Source of the DNA: AC-32 sp963728765
Lineage (GTDB): Bacteria; Actinomycetota; Thermoleophilia; Gaiellales; Gaiellaceae
Length of the DNA stretch: 64,000 nucleotides
Direction: 5' to 3'
Assembly (NCBI GenBank): GCA_963728765.1
Contig: CAVSKX010000005.1
Location: 124,001-188,000 of the forward strand
Under the pieces are notes generated by a model. That model was not told the origin of the DNA, did no database searches, and saw only the letters and a program-made list of their open reading frames with translations. This document shows, one piece after another, positions 17,261-27,538 of the stretch (position 1 is its first letter; each line of letters starts with the position of its first letter). The position numbers and the translations under genes were made by a program.

Positions 17261-18349
17261 ATGGCCGAGCCCGCCACCGATCTCACGTTCGACAGCGCTG
17301 CGCTGCTGGCCTCGGAGGAGCATGAGGTTACGATCGTCGGACGTAGCCCGTGGTACCTCGCCTGGCGACGGCTGCGCCGGAACTACCTGGCGCTTGCTTC
17401 GCTGGGGGTGTTCTTCCTGATCGTCATCGCCTGCGCGCTCGCGCCGGTGTACGCGCACCACGTCGCGCATACCGGCCCAAACGACGTGCACGTCGGCGAG
17501 AAGGTCCGCGTCGGCGGCAAGCTCAAGGACGTGATCGGCGGCGGGTCGTTCTACGACGTCGACAAGGGCACGTTTGTCGTGAAGGCCCCGACGTACCTCG
17601 GCCCAACCTGGTGGCGGGCCGACGGCCGGTTCGTCCTCGGGACGGACAACCTCGGTCGCGACGTCGCGGTGCGGCTCCTCTACGGCGGGCGCAACTCGCT
17701 GATGATCGGGATCGGGTCGGCGCTGATCTGCACGCTCCTCGCGCTAACGCTCGCGCTGCTGGCCGGGTACTACCGCGGCTCGACGGACTGGCTGGTCTCA
17801 CGCTTCTTCGACATCATCTGGGCGTTCCCGGTGCTGCTGCTCGCAATCGCAATCAGCAGCGCGCTGTCGATCAACGGCTTCCACCACTTCGGGATCGATA
17901 TCGAGCCGGGGAGCCTGTGGATCCCTACGCTTGTGATCTCATACGTCCTGATCCCGTACATCGGACGGCCGATCCGCGGCCAGATCCTCTCGCTGCGGGA
18001 GAAGGAGTTCGTCGAGGCCGCCATCGGCCAGGGCGCGGGGCCGCTGCGGGTGATGTTCTCCGACCTGCTCCCGAACGTCGCCTCGACAGTCCTCGTGTTC
18101 TTCACGCTGATCATCGCGGCCAACATCCTCACCGAGGCGGGCCTCTCGTTCCTCGGCGCGGGCGTCCGGCTGCCCGACCCGTCGTGGGGGAACCTGATCG
18201 CGAGCGGACAGGATCAGATCGAGACGGCGCCGTGGCTCTCGCTCATCCCCGGGATCGCGATCGTGCTGACCGTGCTCTCGCTGAACATCTTCGGCGACGG
18301 CCTTCGTGACGCACTCGATCCCCGCGCGAAGGTGAGGATCGAGCACTGA
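17261..18349 (+). CDS. Peptide ABC transporter permease (DppC-like), module 2
   Basis: A 362-residue permease closely similar to the module 1 DppC-like protein. It has GRSPWYLAWRRLRRNYLALAS before helix 1, the periplasmic insert, and the EAA loop FVEAAIGQGAGPLRVMFSDLLPN. LSFLGAGVRLPDPSWGNL and NIFGDGLRDALDPRAK close the protein. ATG 17261 has TAGGAGA just upstream. Its stop overlaps the start of the DppB-like gene (TGATG). Confidence 0.9.
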   Translation: MAEPATDLTFDSAALLASEEHEVTIVGRSPWYLAWRRLRRNYLALASLGVFFLIVIACALAPVYAHHVAHTGPNDVHVGEKVRVGGKLKDVIGGGSFYDVDKGTFVVKAPTYLGPTWWRADGRFVLGTDNLGRDVAVRLLYGGRNSLMIGIGSALICTLLALTLALLAGYYRGSTDWLVSRFFDIIWAFPVLLLAIAISSALSINGFHHFGIDIEPGSLWIPTLVISYVLIPYIGRPIRGQILSLREKEFVEAAIGQGAGPLRVMFSDLLPNVASTVLVFFTLIIAANILTEAGLSFLGAGVRLPDPSWGNLIASGQDQIETAPWLSLIPGIAIVLTVLSLNIFGDGLRDALDPRAKVRIEH

Positions 18350-19326
18350 TGCTGAGCTTCGTGATCAGGCGGCTGATCGGGATGGTGGCTGTGCTGTTCG
18401 CCGTCAGCCTGCTCGTCTTCATCGTCTTCATCCTTCTCCCGGGCGGCGATCCAGCCGAGCGGATGGCCGGCAAGAACCCCACGCCCGAGAACATCCAGAA
18501 CATCCGCGAGAATTGGGGCTTCGACAAGCCGTTCTACGTGCAGTACGCGAAGATGATGCAGAAGGCCGCGACGGGGCTTACCCCCGGGCCGCACAACGAA
18601 TACGACATCCTCCGCTCGTTCGACACGCGGCAGGACGTCGTACACGAGATCGTCAAAGGCATCCCGGCCACGTTCTCGCTCTGCATCGGCGCCGCGATCA
18701 TCTGGCTCGTCTTCGGCGTCCTCGTCGGCGTGATCTCTGCGGTGACGGCCGGCCGGGCCTCGGACCGGCTGATAACGATCCTCGCGTTGGTCGGGATCTC
18801 CATGCCGGTCTTCTGGCTCGGCATCGTGCTGCGCTACTACTTCGCCGAGACGAACACGTGGTTCCCCGACGGCGGCTACGTGCCGCTGACGTCGGACCCG
18901 ACGCAGTGGCTCTACCACCTGATCCTGCCGTGGTTCTGCCTCGCGGTGCTCTTCATCGGCTTCTACGGCCGCGTGCTGCGCTCGAACATGCTCGACTCGA
19001 TGGGCGAGGACTACGTGCGCACCGCACGGGCCAAGGGCCTGCCGCCGGCGAGCGTGCTCAGGCGCCACGTGCTGCGCAACTCGCTGATTCCGATCGTCAC
19101 CCTCTTCGGCCTGGACTTCGCCGCGGTGCTGGGCGGCGGTGCGATCCTGACGGAGACGGTGTTCGACCTGAAGGGTGTCGGCTGGTACGCGGCGCAGTCG
19201 GTCGGCGGGCTCGACCTCCCGCCGATCATGGGCGTGACGCTCTACGGCGCGTTCTTCATCGTCTTCTTCAGCGCGGTCGTCGACTTCCTCTACGCATACC
19301 TCGACCCGAGAGTCAGGCCGGCCTGA
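18349..19326 (+). CDS. Peptide ABC transporter permease (DppB-like), module 2
   Basis: A 325-residue, six-helix permease. It shows FVIRRLIGMVAVLFAVSLLVF, LLPGGDPAERMAGKNPTPE and the EAA loop YVRTARAKGLPPASVLRRHVLRN. It is paralogous to the module 1 DppB-like protein. One-base overlaps with both neighbours place it inside a continuous operon running into the two ATPase genes. Confidence 0.92.
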   Translation: MLSFVIRRLIGMVAVLFAVSLLVFIVFILLPGGDPAERMAGKNPTPENIQNIRENWGFDKPFYVQYAKMMQKAATGLTPGPHNEYDILRSFDTRQDVVHEIVKGIPATFSLCIGAAIIWLVFGVLVGVISAVTAGRASDRLITILALVGISMPVFWLGIVLRYYFAETNTWFPDGGYVPLTSDPTQWLYHLILPWFCLAVLFIGFYGRVLRSNMLDSMGEDYVRTARAKGLPPASVLRRHVLRNSLIPIVTLFGLDFAAVLGGGAILTETVFDLKGVGWYAAQSVGGLDLPPIMGVTLYGAFFIVFFSAVVDFLYAYLDPRVRPA

Positions 19327-20347
19327 TGGCAGAGCGCCTACTCGAGGTCAAAGGACTGAAGGTCCGGTTCACGACCGAGGACGGCGTCGTCCGCGCCGTG
19401 GACGACGTCAGCTTCGAGCTCGATCGCGGAAAGGTGCTGGGCATCGTCGGCGAGTCCGGCTCGGGCAAGAGTGTCACCGCGATGACGATCCTCGGGCTCA
19501 CGCGCGACAAGAACACGGTCTTCGAGGGCGAGGTTCTCTACCGCGGCGAGAACCTGCTCGCGCTGCCCGAGTCGCGGTTGCGCGAGGTTCGCGGCAACGA
19601 GATCGCGATGATCTTCCAGGACCCTATGACGTCGCTGAATCCGGTCTACACGGTCGGCGACCAGATCGTCGAGGCGATCACTACGCATGAGCAGGCCTCC
19701 AAGCAGGAGGCGAAGCGGCGTGCCATCGAGTTGCTGCGCCAGGTCGGAATTCCGAACCCGCAGGAGCGCGTCGACGACTACCCCCACCAGTTCTCGGGAG
19801 GGATGCGCCAGCGCGCGATGATCGCGATGGCGCTCTCCTGCAACCCCGAAGTCCTGATCGCCGACGAGCCCACGACGGCGCTCGACGTCACGATCCAGGC
19901 CCAGATCCTCGAGCTGCTCGACCGCCTGCGGGCCGACTTCGACTCCGCGGTGATCCTGATCACGCACGACCTCGGCGTCGTGGCGGAGGTGGCAGACGAG
20001 ATCGCCGTCATGTACGCGGGCCGCATCGTCGAGCGCGGCTCGAAGCGGCAGGTCTTCTACGACCCGCAGCACCCGTACGCGTGGGGACTGCTCGGCTCGA
20101 TCCCGCGGCTCGACCGGCCGAAGCCGAAGAAGCTGGCTTCGATCGAGGGCACGCCGCCGTCGCTGATCAACCTGCCGCAGGGCTGCAAGTTCCGGCCGCG
20201 GTGCCCGCACGCGTTCGACAAGTGCATCGAGGAGCCAGAGCTCGCGAACCGCGTCGAGGATCGCGGCCACCTCGACCGCTGCTGGCTCTCGCTCGAGGAG
20301 AAGCGCAGCCGGCGCGAGCAGACGATCGCGGGCGAGGTGCGGGTCGC

Positions 20348-20351
<4 letters not shown>
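19326..20351 (+). CDS. Peptide ABC transporter ATP-binding protein (DppD-like)
   Basis: A 341-residue ATPase. Walker A is GESGSGKS, the Q-loop FQDPMTSLNPV, the signature FSGGMRQRAMIAMAL, Walker B VLIADEPTTALD and the H-loop ITHDLGVV. The oligopeptide-transporter C-terminal extension carries Cys residues (GCKFRPRCPHAFDKC), possibly an Fe-S cluster as in related DppD proteins. ATG 19326 overlaps the permease stop by one base. With the DppF-like protein it powers module 2, and probably module 1. Confidence 0.92.
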
Positions 20352-21472
<1,121 letters not shown>

Positions 21473-21531
21473 AAAGGGGTAGGACCTCGAACTAAAGAGC
21501 GGCCCGTACGCGGCCGATACGGCTCAATACC

Positions 21532-21858
21532 GTGGACGCTGCCGAGCGCAAGGAGATCCTGTCCCGTTACGTCGACCACAGCCGCCGCTTCGACGCGGTG
21601 GCCAAACGGCGCAGCGGTGGCGCGGAGGTCATTCCCTTCTCGGGCCCGTTGCAGGAGCTCGAGCAGGAGCCGACCGCGCGTGAGATCGAGGTTCTCCAGC
21701 TGATCTCCGACGGCCTCGTGAACCGGGAGATCGGCGTCCGCCTCTTCCTCTCGGAGGAGACGGTCAAGTCGCACGTGCGGCACCTGCTCGCAAAGCTGCA
21801 GGCGCGGTCGCGCGCCCACGCGGTAGCGGTGGGCTTCAGGCGCGGCCTGATCGCCTAG
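21532..21858 (+). CDS. Small LuxR-type helix-turn-helix protein
   Basis: A 108-residue protein. Residues 1-45 have no recognised domain; residues 46-105 form a LuxR/GerE helix-turn-helix (PTAREIEVLQLISDGLVNRE, then ETVKSHVRHLLAKLQARSR). No receiver domain is present, so its control must come from partner proteins, ligand or expression level. GTG 21532 is preceded by an AT-containing CAATAC. It may be monocistronic, 59 bases after the Dpp operon. Confidence 0.75.
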   Translation: MDAAERKEILSRYVDHSRRFDAVAKRRSGGAEVIPFSGPLQELEQEPTAREIEVLQLISDGLVNREIGVRLFLSEETVKSHVRHLLAKLQARSRAHAVAVGFRRGLIA

Positions 21859-21894
21859 GACGCGCGGGGGCCGAACCTACGCGATTCTGTGTGC

Positions 21895-21940
21895 TTCTCC
21901 ACAACCCTGTGGAAATCCCTCAACAGGGTGATGTGGACAG
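21895..21940. other. Cluster of three DnaA-box-like nonamers
   Basis: TTCTCCACA (21895-21903, plus), ATTTCCACA (21908-21916, minus) and CTGTCCACA (21932-21940, minus) each differ by one or two positions from the TTNTCCACA/TTGTCCACA DnaA box. An inverted repeat ACCCTGT / ACAGGGT spans them. No dnaA, dnaN or parAB gene is nearby, so this is not a convincing origin. Confidence 0.3.
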
Positions 21941-21957
21941 ATTGGGGAAAACGGAAG

Positions 21958-21980
21958 CTACGACCCGCTGTGGGTCGTAG
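21958..21980. terminator. Strong hairpin upstream of the HD-GYP gene
   Basis: Perfect 9-base arms CTACGACCC / GGGTCGTAG with a 5-base loop. No U-tract follows. It could terminate the small LuxR gene or be a leader structure of the HD-GYP mRNA. Confidence 0.4.
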
Positions 21981-22090
21981 ATCCCGCTACCACCATCTGA
22001 TGTTGCCGGAAACGGTCGCCAGCGCGAAAAGCGCGAGCAGGAGACTAGTGATTCGGGAGCGCACTCTTCCTCCCTCGGGGGACTGACAGC

Positions 22091-23545
22091 GTGTTCGAAG
22101 GTATCACCCAAAAGGGGGAGTTTCAAGGCGCGTCGCCCCGCCTTCTCAGGTCGTTTCTTGATGTCAACGGGGCGCTCTCGCGACGGGACTCCGCGCTGGT
22201 CATCTACAGCCTGTGGCTCGCCGTGGTCTTCGGCCTATTGGCCTTCGTAGTAGTGCATGACGCGGGGGTAGCCCCTTCGGGACCAATCTGGCCGCTTGCG
22301 GTGCTCGCCGTGTCAGCTCTTGTTGCTGAGCGGCAGAGCGTCCGCCTTAGCCCTCGTGCGGAGATCTCAGTCTCGTTCTTGCCGATCGTCCTTGCGGCGG
22401 TGATCTACGGTCCTGGCGCCGCGATCTTCGTCAGCATTGCGAGCCTTGCGCTCGAATTCCGCGCGCCTTACGCGCGGTGGTTCCTTTGGACTTGCTCGCG
22501 CTCGATCGCCGCGGGATGCGCCGGAATCGTCGCTCTGTCCATCGATGGGGCCGAAAGGCATTCATTCGGGCGCCTTGCCGCAGTGGTAGTCGCTGCGACG
22601 GTTGTAGAGCAGGGCGGCGATTTCGTGTTGGGGTCTGTGGTCGCGCGACTTCGCGGAAGTTCACTTACTGAGATCGGGCGGATTGGCAGTGCTGCCTTCG
22701 TGACGATGCCCTTGTACATCCCCATCACAACGCTGCTGGTCTACACGTACCGCGAGGTCTCCCCGTGGAGCATTGCGCTTTTCCTCTTTCCCGCTTTCGC
22801 GGCTCAGAAGCTTTTCTTGCTCTACCAGGAACAGCGAGCGACGGCAGAGGAACTTGCCGCTGCGATCGTCCGCCAGGAACGAGCGAACGTCTCGTTTGCG
22901 ACGGCGCTTGTCGCAACCCTCGATGAGCGGGACCGGTACACAGCCGGCCACTCCACCGCCGTCGCCACCTATGCCCGCGACATCGCCGGACGCCTCGGTT
23001 TGTCGGAGGGCGAAACGCAAATGGCACACCTATGTGGCCTTGTGCACGACATCGGAAAGGTCGGGCTTCCGCCCGGCCTTTTAGAGAAGCCTGGTCCGCT
23101 CACGCTCGACGAACGGCGCCTGATGGAGAAGCATCCGGTCATCGGCGAGAGGATCCTCGCGAAGGTCGCTGACTACGAGGAAATCGCTCGCATCGTGCGG
23201 CACCACCACGAGCGGATTGATGGTAACGGCTACCCCGACCGTCTGGCCGACCACCAGATCCCACTCCTCTCTCGCATCATCGCCGTTGCCGACGCATACG
23301 ACGCAATGACGTCTGACCGTCCCTACCGGGATGCGATGCCATCACATGTTGCGCGTCTGCGAATAGCCCAAGCAGTAGGCACGCAGTTCGATACCGCTGT
23401 TGTCGCAGCGTTCGAGGCCATCCTTACGGCTGCGTCGGAGGATTACCGACTTGGCCTAGGCAACGAGTTCAGGCCCTCGGCGCCTAGTCAGGATCTAGAT
23501 CTGAAGCCCGCGGTTCGCCCTGAGCTTCGGGTTGTCGCTTCTTAA
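22091..23545 (+). CDS. Membrane HD-GYP domain protein (putative cyclic-di-GMP phosphodiesterase)
   Basis: A 484-residue protein. Residues 35-245 form about eight hydrophobic segments resembling a MASE-type membrane sensor. Residues 262-455 are an HD-GYP domain: DRDRYTAGH-like helix, CGLVHDIGKVGLP (HD near 319-320), HPVIGERIL, RHHHERIDGNGYPD (GYP near 380-382) and ADAYDAMTSDRPYR. HD-GYP enzymes degrade cyclic-di-GMP. The gene is visibly less GC-rich than its neighbours, together with the convergent regulator whose 3' end overlaps it by 62 bases. GTG 22091 starts the frame. Confidence 0.88.
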   Translation: MFEGITQKGEFQGASPRLLRSFLDVNGALSRRDSALVIYSLWLAVVFGLLAFVVVHDAGVAPSGPIWPLAVLAVSALVAERQSVRLSPRAEISVSFLPIVLAAVIYGPGAAIFVSIASLALEFRAPYARWFLWTCSRSIAAGCAGIVALSIDGAERHSFGRLAAVVVAATVVEQGGDFVLGSVVARLRGSSLTEIGRIGSAAFVTMPLYIPITTLLVYTYREVSPWSIALFLFPAFAAQKLFLLYQEQRATAEELAAAIVRQERANVSFATALVATLDERDRYTAGHSTAVATYARDIAGRLGLSEGETQMAHLCGLVHDIGKVGLPPGLLEKPGPLTLDERRLMEKHPVIGERILAKVADYEEIARIVRHHHERIDGNGYPDRLADHQIPLLSRIIAVADAYDAMTSDRPYRDAMPSHVARLRIAQAVGTQFDTAVVAAFEAILTAASEDYRLGLGNEFRPSAPSQDLDLKPAVRPELRVVAS

Positions 23546-26054
23546 GCGCATAAATCGCAGCCTCGGTCCGGGTACGAGCACCAATCTTGCGTAGCACGTG
23601 CCGCACATGAACCTTGACCGTCGACTCAGATAGGAACAGCGCCTGCGCGATTTCTCTGTTTGTTTTGCCCGCGGACAGGAGGCCGAGGACGTCGTGTTCT
23701 CGCCGCGTGAGCCCAACCTTCGTAAGTGCTTGCTCATGCGAGGCCAACCGCATGTCGACAGGCGAGTGTGGCTGGGCATCCATGACGTTAAGTGCCTCTT
23801 GCAGCACAGATCGCAGTTCCGGAACTCGAGCCACTTGCCGCGGGAGGCGCCGGTCGAGGCGAAAAACGAACACAAGCGGATCCAAGACCCCTCGGCTCAC
23901 CGTCTCCCGGAGGCGAGGCAGCATAGTCGTCAGTTCGTTCTGCTGTTCAAGCCCAAATAGGGCGCGCACGCTCGTACAAAGGGCGGAAGCTTCGTTCTCG
24001 TCGCTAAGAGCCTCAGCGCGCTCAAGTTCCGCGATTGCGCTATCCCTCGCACCGCCTGCCGCGAGAGCAACGGCCCGTGTTGCCAAGAACTCCGCCAACT
24101 CACCACGGGAACCCACATGCGGCCAGTCGATGTCAGTGATGTGCGCTGCATCTGCAGCGTCGCCCATCAGCAGGTAGAGCTTGCATCGATTCGTCCGCTC
24201 GCCCCTCTGCAGGTACGTGTCGCCGTTACGCGTTGCGATCCGTGCGACCTCGTCTAGCAGAGCGAGAGCTTCGTCGTATGCCGCAGTTCCCGTGAGTGCC
24301 CCAGCGCGGATGAGATACACGTGCGCGCGGCCAAAGCTGAGGTCGTAAGCGGTGATCTCGCGTAGGGCGTTGTTCGTTGCTTCAAGCGCTCCGGGATAGT
24401 CAGCGGCAGCTCGGCACGCGGCTCCATAGACATGCCAGAAGGACGCACGCACCACAGGATCTTTGGCCTCGCCAACGATTCCGGCGACTGCCTCGGCACC
24501 CGACAGGCCGTAATTCAGTGTCCCCAACCGCGTGCCGAAATGGAGGCGCCCGTTCTGAATACGGACAAGTTCGTCCGGACTTGAGCCGCTAACACGTTCA
24601 AACTCTTCGAGGAGCTCAGCCGCCGAGTCGTCTTCCTGGTCCAACACTGACAAGAAGAGCCCCCATAGCGCCCGGCGTTCGTCTTCCCGCGTTCTTGCTA
24701 GCTCGCGAGCTCGACGGAAAGCCTTTTCGGCGCTCGGTAGTGCATCACCGAAGTAGGCGCTGTTTCCAGCGAGAGCACATGCCTTAGATGCAAGTGGAGA
24801 CCGAACTGGAAGGTCTTCGGCCGCGCGTCTGGCCAAACGCAACGAGCGCTCGTGGAATCCCTCTCGGAAGGCAAGTTCCGCGTCGGCGAGATCGAGAATC
24901 ACGTCATCCACACCTCGGAGCCGGCCGGCCGCGATGAACATCGAGACGGTGTTCAACTGTCCGCGATCCAGCAGTTCGTAGAGTGACGCTTGAAGCAGGT
25001 CACCTAGCAATTCGGGGATGTCGAACTGCCGTACGACCTCGAAGGCTTCGTCCCACTTTCGCTCGCCCATAAGAAGGCGCACAACGCGAGCCACGAGCTG
25101 TACGCGCCGTGCTTCCGGAAGGTCGACGATCCTGCGACGCAGGAACTCCCGAAGCAGGGGATGTATCGCGAGTACCCCAGAGTGGTCGTCCGTCAGGAAT
25201 CCGACACGCGTGCCTTCGCGTACAACCGCCTCGCCATCTCGACCGAGCAACCGTGTCGCACGATCGATCGATATCAACGGCAGAAGGCTCAATTGGGCTA
25301 GTCCATCGCGCGCACTTGCTGTGACCGATGCGAACAATTCCTGCGCGACGAAGTTGTGCAGCTCAGGCGGTAGCTCGCTTCGGTCGCGGACAACTTCCCG
25401 GTCGGCGAAGGACGCAAGGCCGATGATCGCGGGCCAACCGGCGGCAACCTTGATGAAACCGTGTGCCGTTGCTTCGTCGATGGAACGTAGGACCTGCGCG
25501 GCCTCCGCATCGTTCATCTTCAGCATCGAAGTCTCAACCTCGAAGATCTCGCCGTAGAGGAGGTCCCGCGAGCGACACCAGACGGGACGGCGCCGGCTGG
25601 TCAGCACGAGGCGCAAAGTTGGAAGTGTTCGGAGTCGATCGATCACATGCTCGGCGTCTGGTGTAAGCAACTGGTAGTCGTCAATCGCGAACCAGGTCTC
25701 CTCCGGCCACGCAGCAAGGTCATCAACCAGGAGATCGGCCACACGGGCCCAGTCCCCAGCACTACGTCGGGCAGAGAGCCACTTCTGGAGCTGGGAGTCG
25801 ATAGGGACCCGGTTCTTCGCCGTCTCGATGATCTCCGTACCGAGGGCAGCGGGATCAGCCCATCCCGGTCGAGCCGCAAACCACACGTGTGGTCGCTTGG
25901 CGAGCCACTGGCGGGCCAGGGTTGTCTTCCCGTAGCCGGCGGGGGCGACGAGCATGATTACCCTCGCTGTCGTCTCGTCGAGAAGGCGCGTCAACCGGGG
26001 CCGCTCGATGATGTGGCGGCTTGCCCCCGTGGCTTGTTCCTCGAGTTCGACCAT
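23484..26054 (-). CDS. MalT-like LuxR-family transcriptional regulator (STAND ATPase)
   Basis: An 856-residue regulator. An N-terminal ATPase domain has Walker A APAGYGKTT (about 37-45) and WFAIDDYQLL as Walker B-like block. A long helical-repeat (TPR-like) middle (about 330-760) is the likely sensor. The C-terminal LuxR HTH is LTRREHDVLGLLSAGKTNRE then STVKVHVRHVLRKIGARTR. MalT-type proteins switch on when an inducer and ATP are bound. Codon use is less GC-rich than in flanking operons, suggesting later acquisition. Its tail overlaps the convergent HD-GYP gene. Confidence 0.88.
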   Translation of the reverse strand: MVELEEQATGASRHIIERPRLTRLLDETTARVIMLVAPAGYGKTTLARQWLAKRPHVWFAARPGWADPAALGTEIIETAKNRVPIDSQLQKWLSARRSAGDWARVADLLVDDLAAWPEETWFAIDDYQLLTPDAEHVIDRLRTLPTLRLVLTSRRRPVWCRSRDLLYGEIFEVETSMLKMNDAEAAQVLRSIDEATAHGFIKVAAGWPAIIGLASFADREVVRDRSELPPELHNFVAQELFASVTASARDGLAQLSLLPLISIDRATRLLGRDGEAVVREGTRVGFLTDDHSGVLAIHPLLREFLRRRIVDLPEARRVQLVARVVRLLMGERKWDEAFEVVRQFDIPELLGDLLQASLYELLDRGQLNTVSMFIAAGRLRGVDDVILDLADAELAFREGFHERSLRLARRAAEDLPVRSPLASKACALAGNSAYFGDALPSAEKAFRRARELARTREDERRALWGLFLSVLDQEDDSAAELLEEFERVSGSSPDELVRIQNGRLHFGTRLGTLNYGLSGAEAVAGIVGEAKDPVVRASFWHVYGAACRAAADYPGALEATNNALREITAYDLSFGRAHVYLIRAGALTGTAAYDEALALLDEVARIATRNGDTYLQRGERTNRCKLYLLMGDAADAAHITDIDWPHVGSRGELAEFLATRAVALAAGGARDSAIAELERAEALSDENEASALCTSVRALFGLEQQNELTTMLPRLRETVSRGVLDPLVFVFRLDRRLPRQVARVPELRSVLQEALNVMDAQPHSPVDMRLASHEQALTKVGLTRREHDVLGLLSAGKTNREIAQALFLSESTVKVHVRHVLRKIGARTRTEAAIYALKKRQPEAQGEPRASDLDPD

Positions 26055-26159
26055 CGCGATCGCGCTCTGCCTGCGCTCTTACCCTCGAAGCGGAATTCGC
26101 TGCGGCCAATTGTTGCGGAAGCACCGCGCCTGCGACCGCAGCCGCAGGCGCGGATGCCG

Positions 26160-26426
26160 TCAGTCCCCCGGAGCGGGTGGTCCTGCCCCGAGGCCTTGTG
26201 AGAGGGGATCGCGGCCGGTGAGCGTGCGGTACGCGCCCGGGATCTGGCGACGCCGCGCGCAACCCAGCTTCTGCCGGAGCACGTCCGAGTGGGCCTTCGC
26301 CGTTCTCGGGGAGATGCCGAGCCGGCGTGCCACCTCGTCGTTCGAGTACCCGGCGGCGATCAGTTGGATCACCTGAAGCTGCCGATCCGTGATCACCGGC
26401 GGCCCCTCATGCAGGACTGTGACCAT
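26160..26426 (-). CDS. Small LuxR-type helix-turn-helix protein
   Basis: An 88-residue protein that is almost entirely a LuxR/GerE helix-turn-helix: ITDRQLQVIQLIAAGYSNDE, then ISPRTAKAHSDVLRQKLGCAR. A Pro/Gly-rich tail follows. No sensory domain is present. It lies between the MalT-like regulator and the deaminase gene on the same strand, with about 105 and 86 bases of spacer in which nothing else is evident. Target genes are unknown. Confidence 0.7.
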   Translation of the reverse strand: MVTVLHEGPPVITDRQLQVIQLIAAGYSNDEVARRLGISPRTAKAHSDVLRQKLGCARRRQIPGAYRTLTGRDPLSQGLGAGPPAPGD

Positions 26427-26512
26427 GGCGGCGACGCTAACAACGGCCCTGCGCGCCGACTATTGACCGGACGGCGTAACTTCGGGCGTACACCCGCCGG
26501 GGTAACGGGGCG

Positions 26513-27526
26513 TTACGTGCGAGCGGGAGACGCTGCTCGAACGAAGCTCGCCTCGTGCCCGCGGCGATTCGCCTCCGCGAGCTCTTCCTCGTCGAGCGCG
26601 CCGATCCGCTGCAGGAGCTCGAACTCGTCGCGCAGATGCGTCCGCATCATCTCCGGCCCGTCCGTCGCGATCGTGAAGGCGACGCCGTTCTCGACGAAGG
26701 CACGGAAGGTGTCGCGCACCGCCTCCTCGCTCGGGAGCGCGCGCGTGAGCAGGTTCGACGTGGGGCAGATCTCGAGGACGATCTCCTGCTCGCCTAGCGC
26801 CGCCATCAGCTCCGGGTTGCGCGCGGCGAGGATCCCGTGGCCGATGCGGTCCGGGCGCAGGTGCTCGACGACCTCGCCGATCTCGGCGTCGCCGTGCTCC
26901 TCACCTTCCTCGCCGACGTGGATGGTCACGCCGAGTCCCGCCGCGCGCGCTTCCTCGACGAGCGGCACAAGCTCGCGGTACGGGTAGCGCTCGCCGCCCG
27001 GCCTCGGCCCCGCGATGTCCACGCCCACGATCCCCCGCGGCGCGTAGCGGATCGCCTTCTCGATGATGATCGCGTTCTGCCGCTCGTCGAACGTGCGGTC
27101 CATCATCAGGATCAGGCCGGCGCGGACGTTCGGGTACTCGAGGCTCGCGCGGTCGAGCCCGCGGGTCGCAGCCATGATGATGTGGTCGAGGTCGCGCTCG
27201 CCGCCTCGGTTGCGCTTCATCGGGTTGAAGCGGAGCTCGAGGGTCGTGATGTGCTGCGAGCGGAAGGCGCCGCCGATCGCCGCATGCACCGAGCGTTCGA
27301 CCGCAATCGGGCTCGACTGGATCAGCTCCGTCCAGTGGTAGATGTCGTTTAGGGCGTCGAGCGAGTCCACCCGGCGCGGGTCGGCGATCGTGACGAGCCG
27401 GTCGAACTCCCAGTAGTCCTTGACCGGTAGCGCGATGCCCTGCTCGTGGGCGAGGCTCCACATGATGTCGGAGGCGACCGACGCGCCGAGGTGCGTGTGG
27501 AGCTCGGCGAGGCCGCCTTCGATCAT
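26513..27526 (-). CDS. Adenosine deaminase-family protein
   Basis: A 337-residue metal-dependent deaminase. It has the zinc motif LHTHLGAS at the N-terminus, GVDIAGPRPGG, the third zinc His and catalytic Glu in TIHVGEEGEEHG, HLRPDRIGHG and EICPTSNLLT. The usual Thr-Asp-Asp-Pro is TDGPEM here: the zinc-binding Asp is kept, but the next Asp, which contacts the purine in classical adenosine deaminases, is Gly. The substrate may therefore differ. ATG 27526 has a clear TAGACT box six bases upstream. Confidence 0.85.
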   Translation of the reverse strand: MIEGGLAELHTHLGASVASDIMWSLAHEQGIALPVKDYWEFDRLVTIADPRRVDSLDALNDIYHWTELIQSSPIAVERSVHAAIGGAFRSQHITTLELRFNPMKRNRGGERDLDHIIMAATRGLDRASLEYPNVRAGLILMMDRTFDERQNAIIIEKAIRYAPRGIVGVDIAGPRPGGERYPYRELVPLVEEARAAGLGVTIHVGEEGEEHGDAEIGEVVEHLRPDRIGHGILAARNPELMAALGEQEIVLEICPTSNLLTRALPSEEAVRDTFRAFVENGVAFTIATDGPEMMRTHLRDEFELLQRIGALDEEELAEANRRGHEASFVRAASPART

Positions 27527-27531
27527 GGTGC

Positions 27532-27538
27532 GAGTCTA
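27532..27538 (-). promoter_or_regulatory. Leaderless-type -10 box for the adenosine deaminase-like gene
   Basis: TAGACTC on the minus strand, with 5 bases between it and ATG 27526. Confidence 0.55.

Noticed and set aside
21895..21980. Chromosomal replication origin
   Set aside because: Only three imperfect DnaA boxes, no AT-rich unwinding region and no dnaA, dnaN, gyrB or parAB nearby.
21859..22090. Cyclic-di-GMP riboswitch before the HD-GYP gene
   Set aside because: Neither the conserved GEMM-I core nor its tetraloop-receptor arrangement could be found; only a simple hairpin is present.
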